Numbered from the stretch's first letter, positions 1 to 8,940 are shown. The stretch: 64,000 nt of DNA from Cytophagaceae bacterium (GCA_017984215.1 JAGOAA010000004.1:1-64000); one strand, 5' to 3'. Translations and numbers: made by a program. The notes: a model not told the origin generated them from the sequence alone.

Positions 1-2
1 TG

Positions 3-1796
3 TTTTATTTACAGTTGCTTGATGATACCTATGAGAAGGCGGCGGATAATAATGCCATTCGTAAAATCATTCAAGTGCCATTTCGTGGCGAAGTATATGA
101 CCGTAAGGGGAAATTGATCGTGTACAACACCCCGGTTTACGATGTCTACATCACCCCTCGGAAAGCTGTGGTGCAAGATACCAATCGCTTTTGCAAGCTT
201 TTTGGCGTGACACGGGGATATTTTGATACGGTAACGAAACAAGCGCGTGCTTATTCACGGGTAAAACCTTCCTTGTTTTTAAAGCATTTGACCAAAGAGG
301 ATTTTGCGCGCATTCAAGATGCCATGGTAGATTACCCGGGCTTTTCGATCACGACGACAGCATTTCGGACCTATCAATCGATCGCGTTTTCGAATGCCTT
401 AGGTTATGTGGCTGAGATTAACCCAAACTCGTTGAAAGACCAACGAGATGATTATTATCGCCAAGGGGATTATGTGGGAATTTCAGGGATTGAGTCTTAT
501 TACGAAGATGTTTTACGAGGTCAGCGTGGAGTGAAATACCGCATGGTCAACAGCAATGGGGTTGAGAAAGGAGATTACAAAAAAGGAAAGCTGGATGTTA
601 ATCCCGTCGCAGGTAAAAACCTGTACACGAGTATCGATATACGTTTGCAAGAATATGCGGATAGCCTGATGATGCATAAGGTAGGGAGTGTGGTTGCGAT
701 AGAGCCGTCTACCGGTGAAATTCTGACGATGGTTTCAGCACCATCTTATGATCCAAGTTTATTGGCCGGTCGGAATTTTTCCAAATATTATCAGAAATTG
801 GCGCTCGATCCGTTGAAGCCTTTGATCAATCGTCCGCCTTCTGCTTATTATCGTCCGGGGTCTACGTTCAAGTTGGTACAGGCACTTGTAGGCCAGCAAT
901 TAGGAATTCTTTCGGCGGGTTCTGTTTTTGGACATGCGGGTGCTCCCGTCAAATGTCACGCGCACAATACGTCGCACAATGATTTGCATAATGCGATTCA
1001 ATGGTCTTGTAACCCTTATTTTTACCATGCCTTTCGTAAGATTTTATATGATGGGACAACCGGGAATACCTTTGAGCGTTCAGCTCAAGGCTTACAACGC
1101 TGGTCGGAATTGGTCGCAAATTTTGGTTTTGGAAGGAAGTTGGGCGTCGATGTCAGTAATGAGAAAAAAGGGAATTTGCCAACGGTCGATTATTACAATA
1201 AAGTTTACAAAGGGGAGAATACCTGGAAGTTCTCCAATATTTATTCTTTGAGTATCGGCGAAGGCGAATTGGTTGTGAGTCCTTTGAAAATGGCCAATTT
1301 TGCCGCGATCATCGCGAACCGCGGTTGGTATATTCCACCCCACTTAGTCAAAGGGGTAGGAGAGAAACGAACGATGGATCCCTTTTATCGGAATCCTGTT
1401 TCGGTAGGTGTGGATGCCAAATATTTCCCCGTGGTCATTCAGGGCATGCAGGATGCGGTTTTGCATGGAACGGTGGGGGCTGATGGTCGCATTCCGGATA
1501 TCACCATGTGTGGGAAAACAGGGACTTCTCAAAATAAAAAAGGAAAAGATCATTCGATTTTTATCGCCTTTGCTCCGAAGGATAATCCCAAGATTGCGAT
1601 AGCTGTTTTTGTGGAGAATGCTGGTTTTGGTGGATTTGCCGCTGCACCGATTGCTTCTTTGATCATTGAAAAATATTTAAAAGGTCGTGTAGATCGGAAG
1701 GATGTGGAGACGAAATTTATGAATATGAGTTATTTGGCGAACGTTACGTATAACCGGCCCGTCAAAAAAGTCACAAGCGATAGTTTACGAAAATGA
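3..1796 (+). CDS. mrdA: Penicillin-binding protein 2 (peptidoglycan D,D-transpeptidase), 5' end outside window
   Basis: Elongasome transpeptidase that cross-links peptidoglycan in the periplasm as partner of the SEDS polymerase RodA, which is the next gene. All three active-site motifs are visible (numbering from the TTG at 15): STFK with Ser283, SCN at 331-333 and KTGT at 501-504; the N-terminal half is the PBP dimerisation region. The frame is open to the window edge and reads FYLQ before LLDDTYEKAADNN, which looks like the end of the N-terminal membrane segment, so the true start lies upstream and TTG at 15 is not the start. The stop overlaps rodA (ATGA). The family assignment is firm. Confidence 0.95.
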   Translation, partial: FYLQLLDDTYEKAADNNAIRKIIQVPFRGEVYDRKGKLIVYNTPVYDVYITPRKAVVQDTNRFCKLFGVTRGYFDTVTKQARAYSRVKPSLFLKHLTKEDFARIQDAMVDYPGFSITTTAFRTYQSIAFSNALGYVAEINPNSLKDQRDDYYRQGDYVGISGIESYYEDVLRGQRGVKYRMVNSNGVEKGDYKKGKLDVNPVAGKNLYTSIDIRLQEYADSLMMHKVGSVVAIEPSTGEILTMVSAPSYDPSLLAGRNFSKYYQKLALDPLKPLINRPPSAYYRPGSTFKLVQALVGQQLGILSAGSVFGHAGAPVKCHAHNTSHNDLHNAIQWSCNPYFYHAFRKILYDGTTGNTFERSAQGLQRWSELVANFGFGRKLGVDVSNEKKGNLPTVDYYNKVYKGENTWKFSNIYSLSIGEGELVVSPLKMANFAAIIANRGWYIPPHLVKGVGEKRTMDPFYRNPVSVGVDAKYFPVVIQGMQDAVLHGTVGADGRIPDITMCGKTGTSQNKKGKDHSIFIAFAPKDNPKIAIAVFVENAGFGGFAAAPIASLIIEKYLKGRVDRKDVETKFMNMSYLANVTYNRPVKKVTSDSLRK

Positions 1797-3085
1797 GTCA
1801 AACATCGGGATATATGGCAAGTCGATTAGACTGGTGGAGCGTAGGTTTATATGCGCTTTTTGTCCTCATGGGATGGATGAGCATCTATTCGGCGGTATAT
1901 AATCCGGAAGCACCTCTTGGTTTATTTGATGCAGCTTTTTACACCTCGAACGCAGGGAAGCAGTTAATCTGGATTGGGACGAGTTTTGTGCTCATCATGT
2001 TCATTTTTGCCCTCGATTTTCGATTCTTTGAATCTTTTGCGCCTGTGATTTATGGGCTATTCATTTTCTTGTTGATCTTGGTTCCTTTTCTCGGAGTTAC
2101 GATTAATGGTTCTCATTCGTGGTTTAAAATTGGAACGGTCACGATTCAACCTGCCGAATTTGCCAAAACGGCTACCGCACTTTTGTTGGCCAAATACCTC
2201 AATGACCCCCAAGTAAGTTTAACACGTTTTCGCAATCAATGGAAGGCGGCTTTGATCATGTTCGTGCCTATTTTGTTGATTGTTGGCTCGAATGAAACAG
2301 GTTCTGCCTTGGTGTTTGTGTCGTTTATTATCTTGCTTTACCGCGAGGGTTTACCAGGCGAATATCCGGGTTTACTCTTGGGAGGGATTTTCCTTTTTGT
2401 GAGTGCTTTGATATTAAAGCCGCTGACAATCTTTATTTTGCTGGTTATTTTGGCGGGCATGTTGGTGTTATTGATGCCGATTTACCTCCAACGGATGTAT
2501 CAGACCTATGTGAAAATAGCTTTGGGTATTTCAGTGGTCATGTCCCTGGCGATGCTTGTCGAATGGGTTGTGAATAACGTACTGAAAGAACACCAGCGAA
2601 ATCGAATTAAGGTATTGTTAGATCCAGATTTTGATCCAAGAGGCTTAGGCTATCAAGTTACGCAGTCAAAAATTGCGATTGGTTCCGGCGGTTTTTGGGG
2701 GAAAGGTTATCTGGGCGGAACGCAAACGAAGTTTGATTTTGTGCCTGAGCAGAGTACGGATTTTATTTTCTGCACGATTGGGGAGGAGTTTGGCTTTATC
2801 GGGGTAGCCGGGATCATCATCTTGTTTATGGTTTTTCTATGGAGACTTATGTACTTGGCTGATTTGCAGCGTTCACGCTTTGCAAGGGCTTATGGTTTTG
2901 GAGTTGTGGGAATTCTGTTCTTTCACTTTTTGGTTAATATTGGCATGACGATTGGCTTAATGCCGATCATGGGAATTCCCTTGCCTTTCTTTAGTTATGG
3001 AGGTTCATCCTTATGGTCCTTCACCATTCTGCTCTTTATCTTTTTAAAATTAGACTCTCACCGGTCGGATATGCTTTCTCGCTAA
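1793..3085 (+). CDS. rodA: Rod shape-determining SEDS glycosyltransferase RodA
   Basis: Peptidoglycan glycosyltransferase of the SEDS family, a multi-span inner-membrane protein of 430 aa that polymerises lipid II together with PBP2. Seen in the sequence: many hydrophobic segments, the periplasmic DP-rich stretch leading to GYQVTQSKIAIGSGG (around 280-300), and the SEDS signature GIPLPFFSYGGSSL near the C terminus. It starts inside the mrdA stop codon, so the two are probably translationally coupled. The pairing with PBP2 distinguishes it from FtsW, which normally sits in the mur/fts cluster. Confidence 0.94.
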   Translation: MSQTSGYMASRLDWWSVGLYALFVLMGWMSIYSAVYNPEAPLGLFDAAFYTSNAGKQLIWIGTSFVLIMFIFALDFRFFESFAPVIYGLFIFLLILVPFLGVTINGSHSWFKIGTVTIQPAEFAKTATALLLAKYLNDPQVSLTRFRNQWKAALIMFVPILLIVGSNETGSALVFVSFIILLYREGLPGEYPGLLLGGIFLFVSALILKPLTIFILLVILAGMLVLLMPIYLQRMYQTYVKIALGISVVMSLAMLVEWVVNNVLKEHQRNRIKVLLDPDFDPRGLGYQVTQSKIAIGSGGFWGKGYLGGTQTKFDFVPEQSTDFIFCTIGEEFGFIGVAGIIILFMVFLWRLMYLADLQRSRFARAYGFGVVGILFFHFLVNIGMTIGLMPIMGIPLPFFSYGGSSLWSFTILLFIFLKLDSHRSDMLSR

Positions 3086-3086
3086 T

Positions 3087-4304
3087 ATGGAAAACGAAAA
3101 AATTTCTTCCAAAGCCAAAATGTTAATTGCCGTGGCGGCACTCGGTTATTTCGTTGATGTGTATGACTTAATCTTATTTTCTGTCGTACGTAATCCGAGC
3201 TTAAAAAGCTTGGGATTGCAGGGAGGAGAGCTACTGAATCAAGGTTTGAATTTGATGAATGTCCAAATGGGTGGGATGCTGATTGGCGGTATCTTATGGG
3301 GTATTTACGGGGATAAGAAAGGGCGTAAGTCTGTCTTGTTTGGCTCAATCTTACTCTATTCGCTTGCGAATGCCTTGAATGGCTTCGTGACAGATTTAAA
3401 TACCTATGCCATTCTACGGTTTATTGCGGGTATCGGTTTGGCGGGAGAATTAGGTGCTGGAATTACGTTGGTCAATGAGACCTTGCCGCCATCTAAAAGA
3501 GGAATTGGTACCTTAATCATCGCGGGTGTCGGCGCCGCTGGCGCCGTTTTTGCACCCATTATTGCGGGGCTAAGTTCGGATCCGGAATGGTGGCGTTCTT
3601 GTTATTTTATCGGTGGAGGTATGGGCCTTGCCTTGTTGCTTCTACGTTTAGGTACGTTTGAGTCTTCGATGTATTCTCACATGGATGCTGGTGTGCAGAA
3701 AGGGAATTTTTTCCAATTGTTTTCATCTGGCGAAAGATTTAAGAAATACTTGTATTGCATTCTTATGGGATTGCCGATTTGGTACATCATCGGTATTTTG
3801 GTTTTTTCGGCACCTGAGATATTAAAAGGGAAGGTGAACGCAGGCGATGCGATTATGTATTGTTACCTCGGTTTGGCGATTGGGGATTTCGCTTCCGGGG
3901 CATTGAGTCAATGGCTAAAGAGTCGCGGAAAGGCTGTGTTAACTTATTTGTTTATTGCTGTGGTTCTATGTGTCTATTACCTGTTTGGAATTACAGAGGT
4001 TTCCACCGCACAAGCAAAATTATTAATCACGCTACTGGGTTTCTTTGGCGGTTATTGGGCTGTTTTTTTAACCTATTCCTCGGAGCAATTTGGAACGAAT
4101 GTACGTATGACCGTGACAACGACGGTACCGAATTTTGTACGTGGGGCATTAATTCCCATTTCCTTGCTTTTTAAGTTTTTGATTCCTTCGGTGGGCTTGA
4201 TTCACGCAGCCGCCTATGTGGGTATTTTATGTTTTGCCTTATCCATTTTCGCGGTTTCCCAATTGAAGGAAACCTTTGGTAAATCTCTAGACTATACCGA
4301 ATAA
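3087..4304 (+). CDS. Major facilitator superfamily transporter
   Basis: A 405-aa MFS permease with about twelve hydrophobic segments. The family loop motif between helices 2 and 3 is seen as GDKKGRKS, followed by RFIAGIGLAGELGAG, typical of the metabolite:proton symporter/sugar-porter side of MFS. The substrate cannot be read from the sequence. The ATG lies one base after the rodA stop and the TAA overlaps the next ATG by one base, so it is in the same transcription unit as the cell-wall genes. That placement might suggest an envelope-related substrate, but this is only inference. Confidence 0.85.
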   Translation: MENEKISSKAKMLIAVAALGYFVDVYDLILFSVVRNPSLKSLGLQGGELLNQGLNLMNVQMGGMLIGGILWGIYGDKKGRKSVLFGSILLYSLANALNGFVTDLNTYAILRFIAGIGLAGELGAGITLVNETLPPSKRGIGTLIIAGVGAAGAVFAPIIAGLSSDPEWWRSCYFIGGGMGLALLLLRLGTFESSMYSHMDAGVQKGNFFQLFSSGERFKKYLYCILMGLPIWYIIGILVFSAPEILKGKVNAGDAIMYCYLGLAIGDFASGALSQWLKSRGKAVLTYLFIAVVLCVYYLFGITEVSTAQAKLLITLLGFFGGYWAVFLTYSSEQFGTNVRMTVTTTVPNFVRGALIPISLLFKFLIPSVGLIHAAAYVGILCFALSIFAVSQLKETFGKSLDYTE

Positions 4305-5326
4305 TGGCGCTCATCTCAAAGAAAAAATCCCCTTTTCGAATTAATAACCAATTGCGTCGCTACCTGCACAAATACAATCGAGAGCATGCGATGAATATTT
4401 CCTACCAGGATTTATTGCGCTACGAAAATGCGATTGTGTTGTATGACAAGAATGGGCAAGATACACTTTGGGAAACGGTCTTTTATTCGCCTTCTGATCA
4501 AGAGGAAGTTTATGAGTCGTTGAAGCAGATCTATGCCGACTTAAAAACGGATGGGAATGAGGAGGTTATTAAGCACTTGGTGATTGACCGAGTGGATTTC
4601 TGTACTTACGGCAATACGCATCCTTTTCGTATTCGTATTGTGAATCGGGTGAATGATAATTTCGATTATTTCTACATCAAAATTGCAGATGCTTCGCGTG
4701 TGTACGGCTTGGAATTAGAGCATATTTTGTCTCCGAACCGGATCAATTACGTGACTTATGATAACACGCTCGTTGAAGAACATATTGCAGGAATTCCTGG
4801 CGATGCTTTCTTGAAACAGGATTTGGAACAAGATTTGGAATCCCCGATTCGTTTGGCAAAAGAATTTGTCAAGTTCAATGAACGTTGCTTGGTTCAGTTG
4901 CTAGGGGATATGCACAGTGCCAATTTTGTGATTATTACCAATCCGGATTTTGAAGAGATTTATTACCGAATCCGCCCGATTGACTTTGACCAGCAATGTT
5001 ATGAGGGAAAGAAGTCGGTGTACATGCCCCAATATTTCAAGCAAAACAATGCATTGATTGAATTAGGGATGAAATACATGACGCCTGAATCGGTTTGGCA
5101 GTATCAAATTGAGGAGCGCTCAATGATTGCGAGTCGCTTGAAGTCGGAAAGCCAGCGTGTCTCCGATTTAATGACCGTTATGTCGAAAGATGACATTGCA
5201 CCCGAAGAAAATATTCAGCAGCTTAAAACAGAACTAGCGAAGCATTACGATGATGCACGTTTCTTGGCTTGCAAAACGATGGGAGAAATTGTTTGGAACA
5301 GCCTAGAGCTGGTCATGCGTCACTAA
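4304..5326 (+). CDS. Uncharacterised protein with phosphotransferase-like (APH/kinase-fold) motifs
   Basis: I do not recognise a named family. The 340-aa soluble protein carries motifs in the order expected of an aminoglycoside-phosphotransferase/kinase fold: a strand with a lysine (YFYIKIAD), a hinge-like stretch LVEEHIAGIPGDAFL, a catalytic-loop-like GDMHSAN at 201-207 (compare GDLHxxN) and a metal-binding-like IDFD with D227 and D229. There is no signal peptide or membrane segment. The start overlaps the MFS stop by one base, making it the last gene of the PBP2-RodA-MFS unit. A small-molecule or protein kinase acting in envelope growth is possible; the fold assignment comes from motif reading only. 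Confidence 0.55.
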   Translation: MALISKKKSPFRINNQLRRYLHKYNREHAMNISYQDLLRYENAIVLYDKNGQDTLWETVFYSPSDQEEVYESLKQIYADLKTDGNEEVIKHLVIDRVDFCTYGNTHPFRIRIVNRVNDNFDYFYIKIADASRVYGLELEHILSPNRINYVTYDNTLVEEHIAGIPGDAFLKQDLEQDLESPIRLAKEFVKFNERCLVQLLGDMHSANFVIITNPDFEEIYYRIRPIDFDQQCYEGKKSVYMPQYFKQNNALIELGMKYMTPESVWQYQIEERSMIASRLKSESQRVSDLMTVMSKDDIAPEENIQQLKTELAKHYDDARFLACKTMGEIVWNSLELVMRH

Positions 5327-5698
5327 TTATTGTTTCAGTGTAGCATATGCCATCAAGCCGAGCCCTGTCATGTAGGCTAAGCCTCCGATCGGTGCAACGG
5401 CTCCCCACAGCACACTTTGTGTGATACAAATCATATATAGTGCCCCTGGAAAGATGATGGCACCTGCAAAAATCATGTAGCCTGCTGTTTTAAGGTATTT
5501 ATTGGAGATTTGCATCTGCCAAACCCCTAAAATCAATAAGATGATTCCCCCATACATTTGATAGCGCGCTGCCGTTTCAAAGGTCTCCAAACGGTTAATA
5601 TCGCGTAAATAATCTTTCCATGCATGTGCGCCAAATGCGCCTAAGGCAACCGAAATTCCGGCAATAAGAGAACCCGTAAATAAGGAGAATTTTTTCAT
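5327..5698 (-). CDS. DUF423 family small membrane protein
   Basis: A 123-aa protein with four hydrophobic segments and the family hallmark GAFGAHAWKDYL near the N terminus, matching DUF423 (YgdD/YwdK-like) membrane proteins of unknown function. Its stop directly abuts the stop of the convergent kinase-like gene, with no intergenic base. It lies downstream of atpH but behind a strong terminator, so it probably has its own promoter or depends on read-through. Confidence 0.85.
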   Translation of the reverse strand: MKKFSLFTGSLIAGISVALGAFGAHAWKDYLRDINRLETFETAARYQMYGGIILLILGVWQMQISNKYLKTAGYMIFAGAIIFPGALYMICITQSVLWGAVAPIGGLAYMTGLGLMAYATLKQ

Positions 5699-5708
5699 GG
5701 AAGGGGGA

Positions 5709-5738
5709 TAAAAAAAGGCCTTGTTCCCAAGGCCTTTT
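5709..5738 (-). terminator. Intrinsic terminator of the atp operon
   Basis: A perfect 11-bp stem (5713-5723 with 5728-5738) around a 4-nt loop, followed on the minus strand by a run of seven T. It begins two bases after the atpH stop and so closes the atpB-E-F-H transcript. Confidence 0.9.
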
Positions 5739-5740
5739 GA

Positions 5741-6277
5741 TTAAGATGCTAAAGAAACTTTCAGATCGTTCAGCTTCCGCTTAATCGAATCATCGATTTG
5801 TTGGTCGCCTACTTTCAAAATGAAACCACCGATAAGGCTTTCATCAATTTTTTCGATCAATTCTACTTCTTTGCCAGTGTAATCTTTGACGATTTTAGAA
5901 ACCGTAGCTTTTTGATCCGCTGTCAGCGTAGAAGCTGTTGTAACAGTTGCTTTTTGAATTCCTTTATAATCTGTGTACATCGAGATGAATTCTTTTGCCA
6001 CGGCAGGAAGAATTTTCTCACGGTTTTTGTTTGTGATAATCACAAAGATGCCGTAAGTAACAGGGTTGAATTTATCCTTAAATAGCTTCGCTAGGATAGC
6101 TAATTTCGTATAATGCTTAATGATTGGGCTCTTAAGTGCTAAGACTAATTCATGGCTTCCTTCGCAAGTCTCTGCGAAATCGATCATATCTTTTGCTACT
6201 GCTTCTACGGCATTTTTTTCAATGGCGAAGTCAAGCAAAGATTTAGCGTAACGGTGAGCTACAATTAATTCTGACAT
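5741..6277 (-). CDS. atpH: ATP synthase F1 subunit delta
   Basis: Peripheral-stalk subunit (178 aa, the usual length) that attaches F1 to the b subunits. The N-terminal half carries the family stretch VAHRYAKSLLDFAIEK and the C-terminal half ends with ESLIGGFILKVGDQQIDDSIKRKL, the conserved delta/OSCP tail. It follows atpF by 11 nt in the usual atpB-E-F-H order. Unusually, atpA and atpG do not follow; a terminator does. Confidence 0.95.
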   Translation of the reverse strand: MSELIVAHRYAKSLLDFAIEKNAVEAVAKDMIDFAETCEGSHELVLALKSPIIKHYTKLAILAKLFKDKFNPVTYGIFVIITNKNREKILPAVAKEFISMYTDYKGIQKATVTTASTLTADQKATVSKIVKDYTGKEVELIEKIDESLIGGFILKVGDQQIDDSIKRKLNDLKVSLAS

Positions 6278-6288
6278 GGTCTATTCGA

Positions 6289-6783
6289 TTAAGATAATTT
6301 AACGTCAGCCATCCACTCAGTAACTAATTTCTCCTGAGCTGCTTTGTCTTTTAATTGGCTTTTTAACACTTTTTCCGCTAAGTCTAACGAAAGGGTAGCT
6401 GCTTCTTTACGAATGGCTGCTACAGCGCTCGCTTTTTCTTGTTCGAATGCAACGCGTGCTTTTTCGATTTCTTGGTTAGCGGCTGTTTGTGCATCTAATT
6501 TCGCTTGCGCAATCATAGCGTCAGACGCTTCTTTTGCTTGCTTGATTAATGCATCGCGCTCAGCACGTGCCGAATTAATTAATTGTTCGTTACCAGCTTT
6601 CAACTCGGCCATTTCAGCACGTGTTGTTTCTGATAATTTGATCGCTTCGTCGATGGATTGCTCACGTTCAGATAACGATTGAATGATGGGTTTCCAAGCA
6701 AATTTGGCTAAAAGGAAAAATAAGATTCCAAAGACAAGTAATTGCCAGAAGATAAGTCCAAAGTCTGGGGTAATTAACTCCAT
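6289..6783 (-). CDS. atpF: ATP synthase Fo subunit b
   Basis: Peripheral-stalk subunit of 164 aa. One N-terminal membrane helix (about 8-27) is followed by the conserved WKPIIQSLSEREQSI and a long Ala/Glu/Lys-rich coiled coil, the classic b-subunit architecture. It lies between atpE and atpH; the 130-nt gap to atpE holds a strong hairpin. Confidence 0.95.
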   Translation of the reverse strand: MELITPDFGLIFWQLLVFGILFFLLAKFAWKPIIQSLSEREQSIDEAIKLSETTRAEMAELKAGNEQLINSARAERDALIKQAKEASDAMIAQAKLDAQTAANQEIEKARVAFEQEKASAVAAIRKEAATLSLDLAEKVLKSQLKDKAAQEKLVTEWMADVKLS

Positions 6784-6817
6784 AATATATAAATATTTAC
6801 AGTATTTCGTTTTTTAG

Positions 6818-6858
6818 AAAACGCAATTTGGCGCCTATTGCATTCCAAATTGCGTTTT
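6818..6858 (-). other. Intercistronic stem-loop between atpE and atpF
   Basis: A perfect 14-bp inverted repeat (6818-6831 with 6845-6858) with a 13-nt loop, immediately downstream of atpE in the direction of transcription. On the minus strand only TTTTCT follows, which is weaker than a typical terminator. It could stabilise or partially terminate the transcript and so raise atpE output relative to atpF; that role is inferred. Confidence 0.7.
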
Positions 6859-6913
6859 AAATGTTTTGAATAAGGATTCCTAGGCTATCCCTTGGGCTTA
6901 TTCGATTGGTATC

Positions 6914-7159
6914 TTACTTCAAAGTTACCAATAGACAAATTACAGCAGCGAATAACGCAACCGCCTCAACGAAGGCAGCAACGATCAACATCGCACCCTG
7001 AATTTTTCCAGAAGCTTCTGGTTGACGAGCGATAGCTTCCATTGCAGAACCACCGATACGACCGATACCCATTCCAGCTCCTAAAGCAGCTAAACCAGCA
7101 CCAATACCTGCAAGACCAAGACCTACAGAAACTTCTAATAAAATCGATAAAATAGACAT
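6914..7159 (-). CDS. atpE: ATP synthase Fo subunit c
   Basis: Proteolipid subunit of the Fo rotor ring, 81 aa with two membrane helices joined by the polar loop ARQPE. The ion-carrying carboxylate is Glu65 in AAFVEAVALF. The first helix is Gly/Ala-rich (GLAGIGAGLAALGAGMGIGRIG). No obvious Na+-type ligand set is seen, so proton coupling is the default reading. It lies between atpB and atpF and is flanked downstream by a 14-bp stem-loop. Confidence 0.96.
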   Translation of the reverse strand: MSILSILLEVSVGLGLAGIGAGLAALGAGMGIGRIGGSAMEAIARQPEASGKIQGAMLIVAAFVEAVALFAAVICLLVTLK

Positions 7160-7198
7160 ACGATTTGGGTTTATATAAATTAAAAAAAATACAAATTA

Positions 7199-8302
7199 TT
7201 AATGATGATGCTCTTCAACCGCCGCTCCGATGTAGGTTGAAACCAACATGGTGAAGATAAACGCTTGAATAAAGGCAACAATCAGCTCGATAACGTTCAT
7301 GAATAGCGAGAAAGGAACTACTGCGAGACCCAATGCTGCATTTTCAAAAATGAAAATCAAGGAAACTAAACTCAATAAAATAATGTGACCCGCTGTGATG
7401 TTTGCGAACAAACGAACCATTAACGAGAATGGCTTCATGAAAATACCCACGATCTCAACAGGAGTTAAAATAACCAACATCCATTTCGGTACACCGGGCA
7501 TCGCGAAAATGTGTGTCCAATACGTCGAACGGCCATTGAAATTCGTTACAAAGAATGCGATGATGGCTAATACTAACGTAACCGCGATGTTACCAGTTAA
7601 GTTGGCACCCCCTGGAACCAAGCCCAACATGTTGTTGAACCAGATAAAGAAGAAGACCGTCAATAAATAAGGCATAAAACGACGGTAGTGTTTTTCGCCA
7701 ATATTGTTTTTTGCAATCTCATCACGTACAAAGATGATAATCGGCTCGAACATCGATTGGATGCCTTTCGGTGCGCGGTGTGGATTTTCCTTGTAACGCT
7801 TACCGATTCCGATGAAGATTGTTAGCAATAATACTGCTGAAAGCATCAATGAAGCCACATTTTTCGTAATAGAGAAATCATAAACTTTCTCTCCATTCTC
7901 TGCGTGAATTTTTCCGTGCTCTAATAGGAATCCATTGTATGGAATTTCTTCGTGGTGTTCGTTTTTAAAGTTGGCCGATGAAAATAACACTACGCCACGT
8001 GATGCCGTATATACGATGCAAGGCAATGGCAATGTCGCATGGAAATGCCCAACCGTGAAGAAATGCCAATCGTGCTCATCTGCGATGTGGTGCAAGATTA
8101 ACTTACCTGGATCAAATTTCGTTGATTCTGCTTCGTGCGCAGCAGGAGTTGCCGCATGTGCAGCAGTATCTGCATGTGCTTGCGTTGAGTTATGTGCTAC
8201 AGCCTCTTCATTCGCAAGCAGCGAAAAGCTTGAAAAACTGAATAATAATCCGAGGATTATATTTGAAAAATACATTTTCTTTAAAAAAGTCTTAATCGGC
8301 AT
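7199..8302 (-). CDS. atpB: ATP synthase Fo subunit a
   Basis: Stator subunit forming the ion channel against the c ring. At 367 aa it is longer than the E. coli protein because of a signal-peptide-like start and a roughly 120-residue His/Ala-rich periplasmic N-terminal extension, as is usual in Bacteroidota. The essential arginine lies in MKPFSLMVRLFANITAGH, and the protein ends in EEHHH. A second ATG nine codons in (MYFSNIILGLLFSFSS) is an equally good start and gives a cleaner signal peptide. Confidence 0.95.
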   Translation of the reverse strand: MPIKTFLKKMYFSNIILGLLFSFSSFSLLANEEAVAHNSTQAHADTAAHAATPAAHEAESTKFDPGKLILHHIADEHDWHFFTVGHFHATLPLPCIVYTASRGVVLFSSANFKNEHHEEIPYNGFLLEHGKIHAENGEKVYDFSITKNVASLMLSAVLLLTIFIGIGKRYKENPHRAPKGIQSMFEPIIIFVRDEIAKNNIGEKHYRRFMPYLLTVFFFIWFNNMLGLVPGGANLTGNIAVTLVLAIIAFFVTNFNGRSTYWTHIFAMPGVPKWMLVILTPVEIVGIFMKPFSLMVRLFANITAGHIILLSLVSLIFIFENAALGLAVVPFSLFMNVIELIVAFIQAFIFTMLVSTYIGAAVEEHHH

Positions 8303-8402
8303 CGTAATTCTTGCTTTTACTATTTTGTTTTCAAATGATTTGCTAATTCGTTGATTAGCGTTGTTTTAAGCAGAAAAAAAAGAAAAATAAATTCAGTCTT
8401 TT

Positions 8403-8762
8403 CTAAAAACGTCGCAAGTTACGAAGCAAGCCAATTATTTCAAAATTTGCGCTACATAAATAGAGTACAAAAAAGTTGATTACAAATAAGAATATTTCCG
8501 GGGTGCCTGAATAGGCGAAGAATCCAATGAACGAAAGGCTTAATATGAAGCGTATGGTCAGGTTTATCATCTGAAATTGGATGAATTTTTCTTTTCCATC
8601 TTTTAGTCCGATTTGTGCAATGCTATATGTTAAATAGGACTGAAATGCCAAAAAGACAAATATGAAGGAAACGTTTGGGTGCAGTAAGTATGCCAATGCG
8701 CTTTGGCTAATCGCATAAAGAATTACGGCGAAGCCTATATAAAATAGAATTAGGTGTTTCAT
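8403..8762 (-). CDS. Small membrane protein upstream of atpB (AtpI-like position)
   Basis: 119 aa, nearly all hydrophobic, with about four predicted membrane segments and a short basic tail (LLRNLRRF). I do not recognise a family by sequence. The position at the head of the Fo operon matches that of AtpI-type accessory proteins, which help c-ring assembly or ion supply, so an ATP-synthase accessory role is inferred from context only. There is a 100-nt gap to atpB. Confidence 0.6.
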   Translation of the reverse strand: MKHLILFYIGFAVILYAISQSALAYLLHPNVSFIFVFLAFQSYLTYSIAQIGLKDGKEKFIQFQMINLTIRFILSLSFIGFFAYSGTPEIFLFVINFFVLYLCSANFEIIGLLRNLRRF

Positions 8763-8782
8763 AAGGCAAATATCAAGAGAAT

Positions 8783-8814
8783 TTTGGAAAATCCTGATTT
8801 CCTGATTTACTTTG
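8783..8814 (+). promoter_or_regulatory. Candidate Bacteroidota-type promoter of metX
   Basis: TTTG at 8783-8786, a 20-nt spacer, then TTACTTTG at 8807-8814, one mismatch from TAnnTTTG. The placement puts the S-box element in the 5' leader of the transcript. Confidence 0.5.
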
Positions 8815-8850
8815 TGCCCTCATTCAGTCGCTGTGAAGCATTGAATTATA

Positions 8851-8940
8851 AAGAAGAAGGGAGAGACTAGGCTCATTGATCTTCTGGCAACCCGTCAAAA
8901 TTTGACCCCGGTGCTAATTCCTACCCCAGGCGTTTGTCTG
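8851..8940 (+). promoter_or_regulatory. S-box (SAM-I type) riboswitch upstream of metX
   Basis: The S-box core elements appear in order: GGAGAGACTAGGCTC then ATTGAT, the invariant GGCAACC (8886-8892), a small hairpin GTCAA/TTGAC, and GGTGCTAATTCC (8910-8921). They lie about 25 nt before the metX start. No T-run terminator hairpin is visible between the aptamer and the ATG, so control is more likely at translation initiation. The exact P1 pairing was not resolved by eye. Confidence 0.82.
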
